Positions 33,332 to 42,999 of a stretch of DNA of 64,000 nucleotides are shown here, piece by piece. The number at the start of each line of letters is the position of its first letter. The stretch's first letter is position 1. Made by a program: the position numbers and the translations under genes. Under the pieces are notes generated by a model. The model saw only the letters and a list, made by a program, of their open reading frames with translations, ran no database searches and was not told where the DNA came from. The DNA comes from Prostheceraeus crozeri (taxonomy: Eukaryota > Platyhelminthes > Polycladida > Euryleptidae), in the NCBI GenBank assembly GCA_907163375.1, contig CAJQUW010007244.1:330001-394000 (forward strand), in the 5' to 3' direction.

Positions 33332-34074
33332 CAGGGATGCGGAGTCCTATCATTTTGATCGGACTCCGACTCCTGGGGTTGGTAGGACTCCGACCCCTAC
33401 CATAGCAATTATATAAAGCCTAGTTTTTTTAAAAAACTGTTAACCTAAATCATAGATCATTATAGGCTTACCTAAACGAATTTTTTGGTGATCATTGCTG
33501 TATCAATTTCGATGAAAGTTTATCAAATGTCGCTTTAAGTTGGATGCATACGACTCGGCTCCTCCCATCTTCTTGATGTGTGCTTCACACGGTTTTTCTC
33601 CAGTCTCTACCAGGCAGGAAAATCCCCATCTTTCTCCAAAAATATGAGTACACTTTCGATTTTGATATGTGCTTTGGAGGAGCCATCACACACGATTAAC
33701 GTTTAGGTAAGAGGTAATGTTATTGAACAAACTAGTATTTCATTTTTGTCTTTGATGTGACCTTTGATGCGTCAGTCTGATCGAGGCTAGGAAGTCTTCT
33801 ATGCTAAATCACCGAGTGAAAAGACAATACTTTTTTCACTATCACGATTCATTCTCACAACAATTACAAGCTTTGCATGCCCTGCTGTCTCTGTACTTTT
33901 GTTTGACGTAGAATGTTGACATCAAGACAGTGACAGCTATGCACAAGTACAAATAATTTGCTTGTATTATATTTCGGGTCTAGTTATAAACCGGAGTCCG
34001 GAGTCCTATCATTTGATAGGATCCTTCCACTCCGACTCCAGCAAAAATGATAGGACTCCGACTCCGCATCCCTG
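33332..34074. mobile_element. hAT MITE, CAGGGATGCGGAGTC family
   Basis: This begins CAGGGATGCGGAGTCCTATC and ends with its inverse (GGACTCCGACTCCGCATCCC then TG). The CAGGGATG terminus fits the hAT pattern. Flanking 8-mers CTTTACTA (33324-33331) and CTTTCCTA (34075-34082) form a target duplication with one mismatch. Several GGAGTCGGAGTC-type subterminal repeats lie at both ends. At 743 bp it has no transposase. A noisy mirror image is at 53554-54341. Confidence 0.88.
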
Positions 34075-34299
34075 CTTTCCTAAGTGTTCATGTTTTAGGA
34101 GATGAGTGTAGCATAACCACTTGTAGCAGGCCTGCATGAAAGAGGTCATCACATAAGTTCGTCGTATTGAGTTTCAATGATCTACATTCAGAACATTATC
34201 TGAATCGTTTAGCCGCGTGTTTAGCGTTCATACTACATCCGAAACAATTTTAGAAGAACAAAGTTCTTAGTATAACCATTGCATTCAAAAATTTTCAGA

Positions 34300-35870
34300 A
34301 TTTTCTCAAATTCATCATGAAATATATTCCAATTGCTGGCTACCGTATATCTCTAAAAAACTCAGCATTCCAATAACCAACCCCGGTGCCACGCTCTTGG
34401 ACAGTTTGCTTCAAAATTTAATAGCACATTTGTGAACGTTTCTTTTCTAAAGATGCTAGTTTCCAAATTATTCGTAATATTTATTTTAGCATCCAAGAAT
34501 GCTATACTATTGCCCCCCCTCCAATATCTACAGAGAGACTAAATTTTATCGTCAAGGTTGTGTGATGCGTATCGGGCTGTGGTGACACGAGTATGAGATG
34601 AGAGTGAGTTTGTGCTGTGGTCGTTGCGTGTGTGCTACGCTGATAGTAAAGAGTGAAGTGATCATAGTGAGAAAGAGTGCTCTCGCATGTGGCAGAATTT
34701 TTGTGTTGTCTTATTCAAAAATTGGTGAAACCGTCTAACGTGAGGCTAGAGTAGTCTTGTATATCATCAAAAAGAGTTGTGATGAAACTAAGCCAGCGGT
34801 AGTGAGACCTCTCTAGAGTGCTCGCGCCTGTGTGAGAGTAGAAGCTAGTGTCTTATGTAGTGAGTCTGGCAGAGGCGTGTGGAGCGCCAGTAAGGTGGAG
34901 ACGTTGCGCAAATGCAATCATCTGCATCTCTTGCGTAATAAAGTGGACTGCATTCTTCATTCATCCAATTTGTTCCATATGTGACAAAAATAGATTTGCG
35001 AGTGTAGGAAAAAAAAAAGCAAGGGGAACCCATACTTTGAGTATAGACACCATCTTAATCTGCTTAAACATTTGGTCGAGAGTTAAATAGAAATATGACC
35101 ACTCGTGGCAAACAGGCACAGTTTTTTTAAATACCATCCCTGAACAAACAAAGGCTTATTAGTTGAATTCTTATCAAGACTAAAATTAGCCCGCCAGCTC
35201 AATTGTCCTTCATTTACAGGTATGTTCGTGAACAGTGATTCAACATCATAACTAGATTAAAATATGTTTGTCAAGAAAAAGTCTACTTGATTTTTATTAA
35301 TTTCTTCTATCAAGTGAGAGGTAGAATTCAACATATGTTTCGAATTTATATGTGGTTTTATTAGATTATCTAAAAATTTTGCCAAATTGTAACTTTGCAG
35401 AGCCAATAGTACTTTATTATTGGTCTCATAGGTTTTGTTAACTTTGTGCACTTTCACAGTACCATAGAGCCTACCGGGCTCACTGCCAGAAGGACTAATA
35501 AACTTGTACGTTTTCTCTTCATCAATATATTCTACGCAAATAATTATAAATGTAACGATACAATCTGCCTTCCTCGTTACAGGGTCGGATGTTTGCGAAT
35601 GTCATCCTTATCATATTCAATTTTTTGGAATTTATGTTACGTCTTATAAAATATCACTTCCATTTTTTGTTGTACTCAAATGAGTTGACTATCACCAATC
35701 CATTCCCCTTATCAAAGGAACACAAACTTTTAATATCCATTACGTTTCAGCCAATCTTTTCCAGTACATTGTGGGTTTCACGATTGTATTTATTCATTAC
35801 ATATCTTTTTTTTCCAGCTTTAAAGAAGTGAGTTTGCAGCTTCCTGAATTTCACGTTTTAACCACTGTGT
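34300..35870 (-). mobile_element. Penelope-like element, minus-strand copy (PLE-4a)
   Basis: Read on the minus strand, the reverse-transcriptase blocks follow in order: GRLYGTVKVHKVN (about 35480-35435), LAKFLDNLIKPHINS, LTNIF (35257), MGSPCFF (about 35030) and YARDADDCIC around the YxDD box (34930-34900), with further similarity down to about 34300. It belongs to the same family as the plus-strand copy at 36250-36950, with which it forms a head-to-head pair. It is broken in several places. Two C-poor stretches inside it look like foreign or erroneous sequence. Confidence 0.75.
34534..34905. other. C-poor inserted sequence, suspected sequencing noise
   Basis: Within PLE-4a about 160 bp (34534-34694), 24 bp (near 34735-34757) and 130 bp (34772-34905) interrupt an otherwise continuous match to PLE-4b. 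They are rich in G, T and A with little C. The mirror arm (53020-53090) lacks all three. They are therefore not an inherited part of the PLE and may be consensus errors. Confidence 0.6.
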
Positions 35871-36249
35871 TTAAATTAAATTAATTTTCATTTTTAATGT
35901 TAACAGCAATAGCTTTTTCTAATTGGTCATTTAATATCTTATCATTACAAAATATTTTTAGGAATCACACTATGTTTAAGGCCCAAACCTTAGTACTTCA
36001 CGAATCTTTTAGGGTTAATTCATAGCTACTTAGTATTAACAAGGCAATCCGGAGATTTGATCCGATTATTTACACCATAAAACCCGTTTTAGTTTATCAT
36101 TATGTTTTTATTTTCAACCTCCTCTTCAACTTAGGTTGAATACTACGTATCACTATCACTTTCAAGACTACAAGTCTAAACGTAATATCCAGGACAATGG
36201 ATTTAGAATGGCTTAGACTCAATTATAGAATGGCTTAGAATTCGACGAA

Positions 36250-36950
36250 CTGGTAATAATAAGCCTTTGTTTGTCAGGGATGTATTTAAAAAACTGTGCA
36301 TGTTTGCCACGAGTGGTCAATTTCTATTTAATGACCAAATGTTTAAGCAGATAGATGGTGTAAGTATGGGTTCCCCCCTTGCTCCTACACTCGCAAATCT
36401 ATTTTTGTCACATATGGAACAAAATTGGATGAATGAAGAATGCAGTCCACTTTATTACGCAAGATATGCAGATGATTGCATTTGCGTTTTTGATGATATA
36501 AAGAAAGTAGAACGGTTTCACCAATTTTTGAATAGACAACACAAAAATTTAAAATTTACTGTAGATATTGGAGGCAATAGTATAGCATTCTTGGATGCTA
36601 AAATAAATATTACGAATAATTTGGAAACTAGCATCTTTAGAAAAGAAACGTTCACAAATGTGCTATTAAATTTTGAAGCTAACTGTCCAAGAGCGTGGCA
36701 CCGGGGTCTGGTTATTGGAATGGCTGAGTAGAGCATATACGGTAGCCAGCAATTGGAATATATTTCATGATGAATTTGAGAAAATTCTGAAAATTTTTGA
36801 ATGCAATCGTTCTCAATACAGCAATTCTAACACAACAACTGGAAAGCACGTGGTTAAAATATTCAGGTTTTCGAAACGGATAAGTTTTAGACATTCAGAA
36901 GACGTGAGGATTAGGCGTGTTCGCACATCAAGCGGAATTCATAGAAGGAC
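36250..36950 (+). mobile_element. Penelope-like element, plus-strand copy, 5'-truncated (PLE-4b)
   Basis: This copy starts inside the reverse transcriptase at KPLFVRDVFKKL and keeps the inverted-repeat relation to PLE-4a from there on. The upstream half of the enzyme is absent. The sequence after 36731 continues to about 36950 in other frames. Confidence 0.82.
36267..36731 (+). CDS. PLE-4b reverse transcriptase, catalytic segment
   Basis: A 154-codon frame contains GVSMGSPLAPTLANLFLSHM (residues about 31-50), YARYADDCICVFDD with the catalytic YADD (about 68-81), and IAFLDAKINITNN (about 107-119), followed by SIFRKETFTNVLLNFEANCP, the usual thumb-side end of PLE reverse transcriptases. It lacks the first catalytic block, so it cannot be active. 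No endonuclease follows in readable form. Confidence 0.85.
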   Translation: MFVRDVFKKLCMFATSGQFLFNDQMFKQIDGVSMGSPLAPTLANLFLSHMEQNWMNEECSPLYYARYADDCICVFDDIKKVERFHQFLNRQHKNLKFTVDIGGNSIAFLDAKINITNNLETSIFRKETFTNVLLNFEANCPRAWHRGLVIGMAE

Positions 36951-38680
36951 TTGATGAATTACTTGCATCGTGTTTATATATTTGTAGCAATGAACAAATT
37001 TTAAATGCTAAGCTTAGGACTTTGATTTCTTACATGAAGCTTCACAAAAAGGCTAGTATGGACATGTTGACTAAATAGTATATTAAATAATATTTTAGTA
37101 AGTAGTCTCATACCAATATTTGTCTACAGGTATTTCTAATTTTTTTTCATTTAAATGATATATTTTAGTATAATCGAGGTAAAACAAGCTGAACTTTTGA
37201 ATAAATAGACTTTAAATGGCCACTTTAGGCATCTGCGCTTTGGTGATAAATTTCTACCAATGATTATAATTGATCGCCCGGTGCAGCGCTAAAAATTAAT
37301 CATGTATTCGAAAGCGTACAATACACACATTACTACTTTTATTCAACTTCCGATTTTTGCACGAGTCTTCCGTTGAGAGACATTATTCCAACAACATTAA
37401 GGCACTTCATCTATGAGTAATCCGATGTAATACTAGAAGTCATTATAGAATGAATAGTGATATAGAATAAGTTCACAAATAAAGTCAACAAAAGAAATTT
37501 TGTTTTCAATATTTTGTCTGCGATGGAATTGACTGCTTCAATAGACCGATTGGGCATCTCTTTATCCATAACTGGTTTGATAAATTAAAGTCGGCTTCTT
37601 ATGATGAATCATTTGATCATGCAAATAATTGACATTGTGGAATGCCAATTGAAACCATTGAATTTTATTATGTGCAAATGTCAGTGATAGCTGCTTTAGA
37701 TAGACGAAATGTATCAGGATTTAGTCTTAAAAATAGGTAATTGATTTGTCTTAGAATGAAGGAATGATTACTAGTTCCGTAACAAATGGAACGAGAAACA
37801 TGAAATTAAATTTCTTTGCGTGACAAACCGTGAAGATAAATATCACAAACAAATGCATAAAATGGATGAAATTAATGCGTAAGTTGATTTTATCGCTTAT
37901 TTTACAGGTTTTTGAAAGCACAATGAATCAACCAACACCAAAATATCCATCTACATGTTCATGCAAAAATGCAGTGCACGAGACGCACGAGGCGGTGATT
38001 GATATCTTTTGACCCTCGCCGCCTCACTGGGGGCCGCGAATTTTTAAATATTTTTTAAACCAAGAAAGCTATGGCAACCAGAGTTGAGATTAATAGTAGA
38101 GAGCAATAATAGAGAGTAAGTTGAGAATACATAAAAATTATTCTTCATATCATTATAAAGACATTCACAAATGCAAAGTTTTTGATTTAGAAATTATCTG
38201 CTCATTATGTATGCATGTTTGAAATTCAAATTTCAAATATGATTTTTTAATTTTTTGTGCTTTTCAGTTTTGCATCTGATCAGAAATTATTGAAATTTAT
38301 CAGAATCATATTGCTTTTAGCCTAATTGTCTCGATAAAAGTCACCGAATTGGGTTGGTTCTTCACCTGCAGAAGCTAAATACTAAAATGCGCCTAAATAT
38401 ATAAAACTGATACTGTTTTTCTGGATCCCCTTTCAGTGCCTATTCGATTGATGTGTGGTTTTGCAAAATTGGTGCAATGGTTTGGGAGATCATCAGTGGG
38501 TGTGCGAAATTCGTGATAAAAAAGGATAAAATCAAAAGATGATAAAGACCGAATAAGAAATGATCGTTACCTGATCCAGTCAGAGATTTTTTTGCCTGAA
38601 AATTTCAGCATGTCTGAGAGATGTGCGGTGCGGCGGTCCATGAGGAAGAGCGCGAATTCCGACAAAACGGATGCATGCTG
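36951..38680. other. No recognisable gene
   Basis: AT-rich. The only GC-rich spot is near 37970-38035, where GAGGCGG and CCGCCTC could pair as a short stem. No frame over 61 codons. Confidence 0.5.
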
Positions 38681-38683
38681 ATA

Positions 38684-39581
38684 GTTCAGGCAATCTACAG
38701 CGAATTACACTGTAGCCCGCCACAAACTGCAATAGTTTCAAGAGTCAGTTTATATTGTAGAAAAAACCCTCATCAACAAATCAAAAATATTGGAAAATCT
38801 AGTTAGTCAACACTTTGAACTTTCCATTTTAAGTCAAGAGTGTTTTCGAAACATAAATACACACACTCCAACGAAATCGCAGATGTAGATCTGCGACATC
38901 TGCAACAGCCAATCAAAATAAAGCGCTGTAGCTTTCTCTCACTAACTACATTTACCTTCCGCATGGCTCTCACCAATATCAGCTATGTTTTCTGAATGAT
39001 GTCCTTTCCAAGCGATTAGATTTCTCATTCAGTAGTTCAACAATACTTGTAACTTGCATATGCAAGTGGATGCAGGTTTCTACAAGTTGAGCCTCAAATC
39101 TGCGAGTTTTGCCATGAATAAACAATTAATTCCTACAACTACCGTCTTGTGAAAAACGCATAGCTGCTCAAGCTGACAGGTCGAAAACCCGCTTATGCAC
39201 CCTTGCCTTGTAGATAACTTTCCTAGGTACCTGTAGGGTGCACTTTGATAAAGATTTGTATAAGTTAGGACACAGATTTTCATTTTTTCCATGAATAAGC
39301 GAAGCATTTTTACAAATTCTCTCATGTGAATATGCATAGAAAATCATGCATCTCTATCAAAACACGTTTCCGCACACGTATCACCTAATACACATTTTGA
39401 AGTACCTTTAGATGTAAATTGATGCAAATTGCCGATGTCAAAGGAAAAATCTGAGTGTATTTCTACTAACTAGATTTTCCTAGACTTCTAATTTTTTAAT
39501 GAGGAAATTTTTCTCTACAAGATAAACCCATTCTTGAAACTATTGCAATTTGTGGCGGGTTAAAATATATATTGCCTGAAC
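38684..39581. mobile_element. MITE with TA flanks and ~130-bp imperfect inverted repeats
   Basis: This begins GTTCAGGCAATCTACAGCG and ends with the inverse of GTTCAGGCAATATATATTTT, flanked by TA on both sides (38682-38683 and 39582-39583), as for Tc1/mariner-type insertion. The inverted arms reach to about 38812 and back from about 39466, sharing CCCGCCACAAA, TGCAATAGTTTCAAGA and ATCTAGTTAG. It encodes nothing. The noisy mirror is at about 48083-49062. Confidence 0.75.
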
Positions 39582-39708
39582 TATGAGGTGTGAGGACGCA
39601 ATAGCAATTTTCATTACTCTTTTATTCAGTGATCCCTAGTTTCTCATTCCTTCAATATTTGTGCAATATTTCCAACTTCTTGATTGCACCAGTCAAATAT
39701 GAATACTA

Positions 39709-39982
39709 AACAAGAAATTTTCAAAACCAATGTATTCTCTCACGAAGTATTTATGCCACAATAATTACAAATTCTATACAGTAGATAAAGCTTCACAGTT
39801 CTCTAATCATTTCTTATAGTTTCTTCCTTCATAGCATCTCATTTTACAGTCAACTGCCTTGAGACAGGGTCAGGGCCCGACACGTTGGCAACTGTGAAGT
39901 CTTTATCTACTGTATCGAATCTGTAATTATTGTGGCATAAATACTTCGAGAGAGAATACTTTGGTTTTGAAAGTTTCTTGGT
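39709..39982. mobile_element. Small fold-back MITE
   Basis: Arms of about 95-100 bp (39709-39806 and 39888-39982) are inverted copies, sharing TTTTCAAAACCAATGTATTC, AAGTATTTATGCCACAATAA and CAGTAGATAAAG with few differences. The loop is about 80 bp. At 274 bp it could fold into a long hairpin. No coding capacity; the mirror is at about 47680-47965. Confidence 0.8.
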
Positions 39983-40585
39983 TTGGTCCTCCCGCCCAAT
40001 GCCATTACTTACGATTAGAATAGTATTTCAGTAATTTCTCTACACTACATTATTTGGGACTGTTGTCCAATGAAATTAAGCTATTATTTTAGGATGGATG
40101 GATGAAGTGCATATAGGTAAGTTAGAAACTTCAGTTATTTGTCCATCGCAGCTTCAAAAGCGTATGGAATTAATAATTTTATGCTTAGACATGCTTTCAC
40201 GCCATGGATTGCTAAAATTTTGTAGGACTTGATCCTTTCACGCATAGTCATCGATGGCAATGATGAAAAGGCTATAATATAATCGGATGCGTCTAAATAC
40301 CACAAAGACACCACAAATGCGATTTAATACCAGGAATACTTCACAAAACCATGTACAACACAAATGCAATTCAGTTACCAAAAATATATCAAGCATTGAA
40401 GCAGAAGTAGTAAATGTTGCCACAAGTACATGTTTACCGCTTTTACAAGAGATTTTTTATAATTGCTTCTATGGTACATTCTTGTTGCCACAAATACACT
40501 GACGGTAACATAGTAACAGTCAATGCTTACAATCAATACAATCTATAATTTCATAAGTACAGTGTGTGAATTTATATATTAAAAT
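39983..40585. other. No recognisable gene
   Basis: A 71-codon frame on the plus strand (40287-40502) is the longest and is not recognised. Confidence 0.5.
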
Positions 40586-40610
40586 AATATATATATATAT
40601 ATATATATAT
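40586..40610. repeat. (AT)n microsatellite
   Basis: A run of AT units directly next to the 3' end of the minus-strand PLE-3. Confidence 0.9.
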
Positions 40611-40672
40611 TGTTGATGCAAAGTTGACCCAGCTTCATATTTTTTTTTTTTAAAAAAACAAAGTTTCTTGCA

Positions 40673-40720
40673 TTGACCGAACATGTTTCAGAATGTTAAC
40701 ATTCCATCTTCAGCGGTAAA
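40673..40720 (-). ncRNA. Hammerhead-ribozyme-like motif in the PLE-3 end
   Basis: Minus strand: ACCG (40717-40714), CUGAAGA (40713-40707, fits CUGANGA), a stem GGAAUG/CAUUCU around UUAA (40705-40690), GAAA (40689-40686), a mini-stem with C and G around AU (40685-40682), UU (40681-40680) as a possible cleavage site, then CGGU (40679-40676), which pairs with ACCG. One extra U (40706) stands between CUGAAGA and the stem. Hammerhead ribozymes are known from PLE terminal repeats. Whether this version is active is unknown. Confidence 0.45.
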
Positions 40721-40849
40721 ACCTGAATACAATAGCAATGGGAGTTTATACACAAAATGCGGGAAATGAACAAATGAGAGCGATAAAAAGAGTTCAAGTC
40801 ACCAGTAGCTGTCTGACCATGGCACCGACCTAGAGATTGCATTCTACAA

Positions 40850-41299
40850 TTACAATTTCAAGTACAGTTGTACTGAACTGTTTCTTTCATTAGAGAGATA
40901 ATTTGTATTGTTCTTTAGAATAATAGATTCCAGAAACAACTGATTTCTAGATTTGCCAATAATCGAGAAATTTTCATTTTTAGGTGGATGATCATGCATC
41001 GAAACCTGAGTAGGAGAGGGATAGCCCTTCAAGTGCTCACTTATACGAATGGCAAGATGGCGCCTCGTGGAGCCGATGTATCGCATTGGGCAGCGATCAC
41101 ACGTGTATAAATACACCACATTAGATTTGACACCATTCGCAATTTTATCTTTGTAATTGAAATAGTTTTGGATTTTATCAGTAACAAAAACAGGAACAAT
41201 TTTCACTTTATCAGAAAGATCAATGTTGATGTTTTTTATCCTCCTTTTCAAATTGGAAGTCTCCCTGTCAGACACTGTTTTGTGGAGAGATAGATTCAT
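40850..41299 (-). CDS. PLE-3 linker and GIY-YIG endonuclease
   Basis: A 149-codon frame with a basic stretch (NLKRRIKNINIDLSDKVKIV) and then VVYLYTCDRCPMRYIGSTRR, ending ISEHLKG. VVYLYTC and MRYIGS are the two GIY-YIG signature blocks, with a CxxC between them as in PLE nucleases. HDHPPKNENF and FLESIILKNN match the later part of the domain with its Glu. The frame is uninterrupted to the C-terminus, so this half of the protein is well kept. It would cut the insertion site for PLE-3. Confidence 0.87.
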   Translation of the reverse strand: MNLSLHKTVSDRETSNLKRRIKNINIDLSDKVKIVPVFVTDKIQNYFNYKDKIANGVKSNVVYLYTCDRCPMRYIGSTRRHLAIRISEHLKGYPSPTQVSMHDHPPKNENFSIIGKSRNQLFLESIILKNNTNYLSNERNSSVQLYLKL

Positions 41300-41748
41300 T
41301 TCAGTTTGCCTTTTGATTCCGTTCTATAACCCGTTTTTCATAGCCATTTCTCAGAAAAATGTCAGAAATCAGAGAGGCAGCCTTATTATAATTTTCTGCA
41401 TTTGAGCAAATTTTGTAAGCACGCGAAAATAGAGCGCGCAATAGCTGCAAACCTTGTACGTAAATGGCGCTGAGGAACACGAAGGTATATAGATACCAGT
41501 GTTGGTTTCTTTCAAGTAATGGGAAACGTCAAAGTTCCCTTGATCAATTTTAATTTTAGTATCAAGAAAAATCAAGCTATCAGAGCCACGTTCCATTGTG
41601 AAAGTGATCTCTTTATCAATGCTATTCAAAAAAATCTAAAAACTGTTCGCCGTCTGTTTCAGCTCTAAAAATGGCAAAACAGTCATCCACATACCTACAA
41701 TAAAACTCTGGTTGGCAGGTAGACAATTCTGAGAAACGACTTTCAATA

Positions 41749-41785
41749 AGGTCCATGGCAAAAGATGCCATGGTCAATTTTTTTG
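41749..41785. other. First fold-back point
   Basis: Left of 41749 the PLE runs on the minus strand; from 41786 the same sequence runs on the plus strand (the words CTGAGAAACGACTTTCAATA and TATTGAAAGTCGTTTCTCAG mirror each other). The 37-bp centre is unpaired apart from two CCATGG words. Confidence 0.95.
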
Positions 41786-42990
41786 TATTGAAAGTCGTTT
41801 CTCAGAATTGTCTACCTGCCAACCAGAGTTTCATTGTAGGTATGTGGATGACTGTTTTGCCATTTTTAGAGCTGAAACAGACGGCGAACAGTTTTTAGAT
41901 TTTTTTGAATAGCATTGATAAAGAGATCACTTTCACAATGGAACGTGGCTCTGATAGCTTGATTTTTCTTGATACTAAAATTAAAATTGATCAAGGGAAC
42001 TTTGACGTTTCCCATTACTTGAAAGAAACCAACACTGGTAATCTATATACCTTCGTGTTCCTCAGTCGCGCCATTTACGTACAAGGTTGCAGCAATGCGC
42101 GCTCTATTTTTCGCGTGCTATTACAAAATTTGCTCAAATGCAGAAAATTATAATAAGGCTGCCTCTCTGATTTCTGACATTTTTCTGAGAAATGGCCTAT
42201 GAAAAACGGGTTATAGAACGGATCAAAAGGCAAACTGAAATGAATCTTATCTCTCCACAAAACAGTGTCCTGACAGGGAGACTTCCAATAAGTGTTTACT
42301 GGACTGTTTTCCTTACATTGAGAGTAAAAAGCAATGACTTTGAAAAGGAGGATAAAAAACATCAACATTGATCTCTCTGATAAAGTGAAAAATTGTTCCT
42401 GTTTTTTTGTTAACTGAATTAAAATCCCAAAACTATTTTCCAATTACAAAGATAAAATTGCGAATGGTGTCAAATCTAATGTGGTGTATTTATACACGTG
42501 TGAATCGCTGCCCAATGCGATACATCGGCTCCACGAGGCGCCATCTTGCCATTCGCCGTATAAGTGAGCACTTGAAGGGCAACCCTCTCCTACCTCAGGT
42601 TTCGATGCATGATCATCCACCTTAAAAGTGAAAATTTCTCCGATTATTGGCAAACATCTAGAAATCAGTGGTTTCTGGAATTCCTATTAATTCTAAAGAA
42701 TACAATACAAATTATCTCCACCCTCATTCTCTCATCATCTAATGAAAGAAACAGTTCAGTACAACTGTACTTGAAAATTGTAATTGCAGAATGCAATGCT
42801 CTAGGTCGGTGCCATGGTCAGACAGCTACGGGTGACTTGAACTCTTTTTTATCGCTCTCATTTGTTCATTGTCCCGCATTTTGTATATAAAACTCCCATT
42901 GCTATTCGTATTCAGGATTTACCCGCTGAAGATGGAATGTTAACCCTTCTGAAACATGTTTCGGTCAATGCAAGAAACTTTGTTTTTCTT
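41786..42990 (+). mobile_element. PLE-3 turned around (fold-back copy)
   Basis: This is the reverse complement of 41748 down to about 40617, with more insertions and deletions than its partner: the GIY-YIG blocks VNRCPMRYIGSTRRHLAI are still readable near 42500-42560 but frames break often. It ends at about 42990-43030 with the same GAAGATGG...GAAACATG terminal region, then continues into another PLE unit and not into the (AT)n tract next to PLE-3. Confidence 0.85.
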
Positions 42991-42999
42991 TTTTTAAAA

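Larger units (their letters stand above)
40640..41785 (-). mobile_element. Penelope-like element with GIY-YIG, 5' part missing (PLE-3)
   Basis: The minus strand enters at the fold-back point with LTMASFAMDLIESRF, the block after the MGSPLAP motif, passes the thumb blocks (FLDTKIKIDQGNFD, 41369-41629) and ends with the GIY-YIG endonuclease (40850-41299) and a terminal region holding CTGAAGATGG...GAAACATG, typical of PLE ends. The 5' half is not here because the sequence turns round at 41767. The region at 43000-44930 may supply the same family's 5' part. Confidence 0.85.

Noticed and set aside
37965-38036. GC-rich stem (GAGGCGG/CCGCCTC) considered as a tRNA or small RNA
   Set aside because: No cloverleaf or promoter boxes can be made from it.
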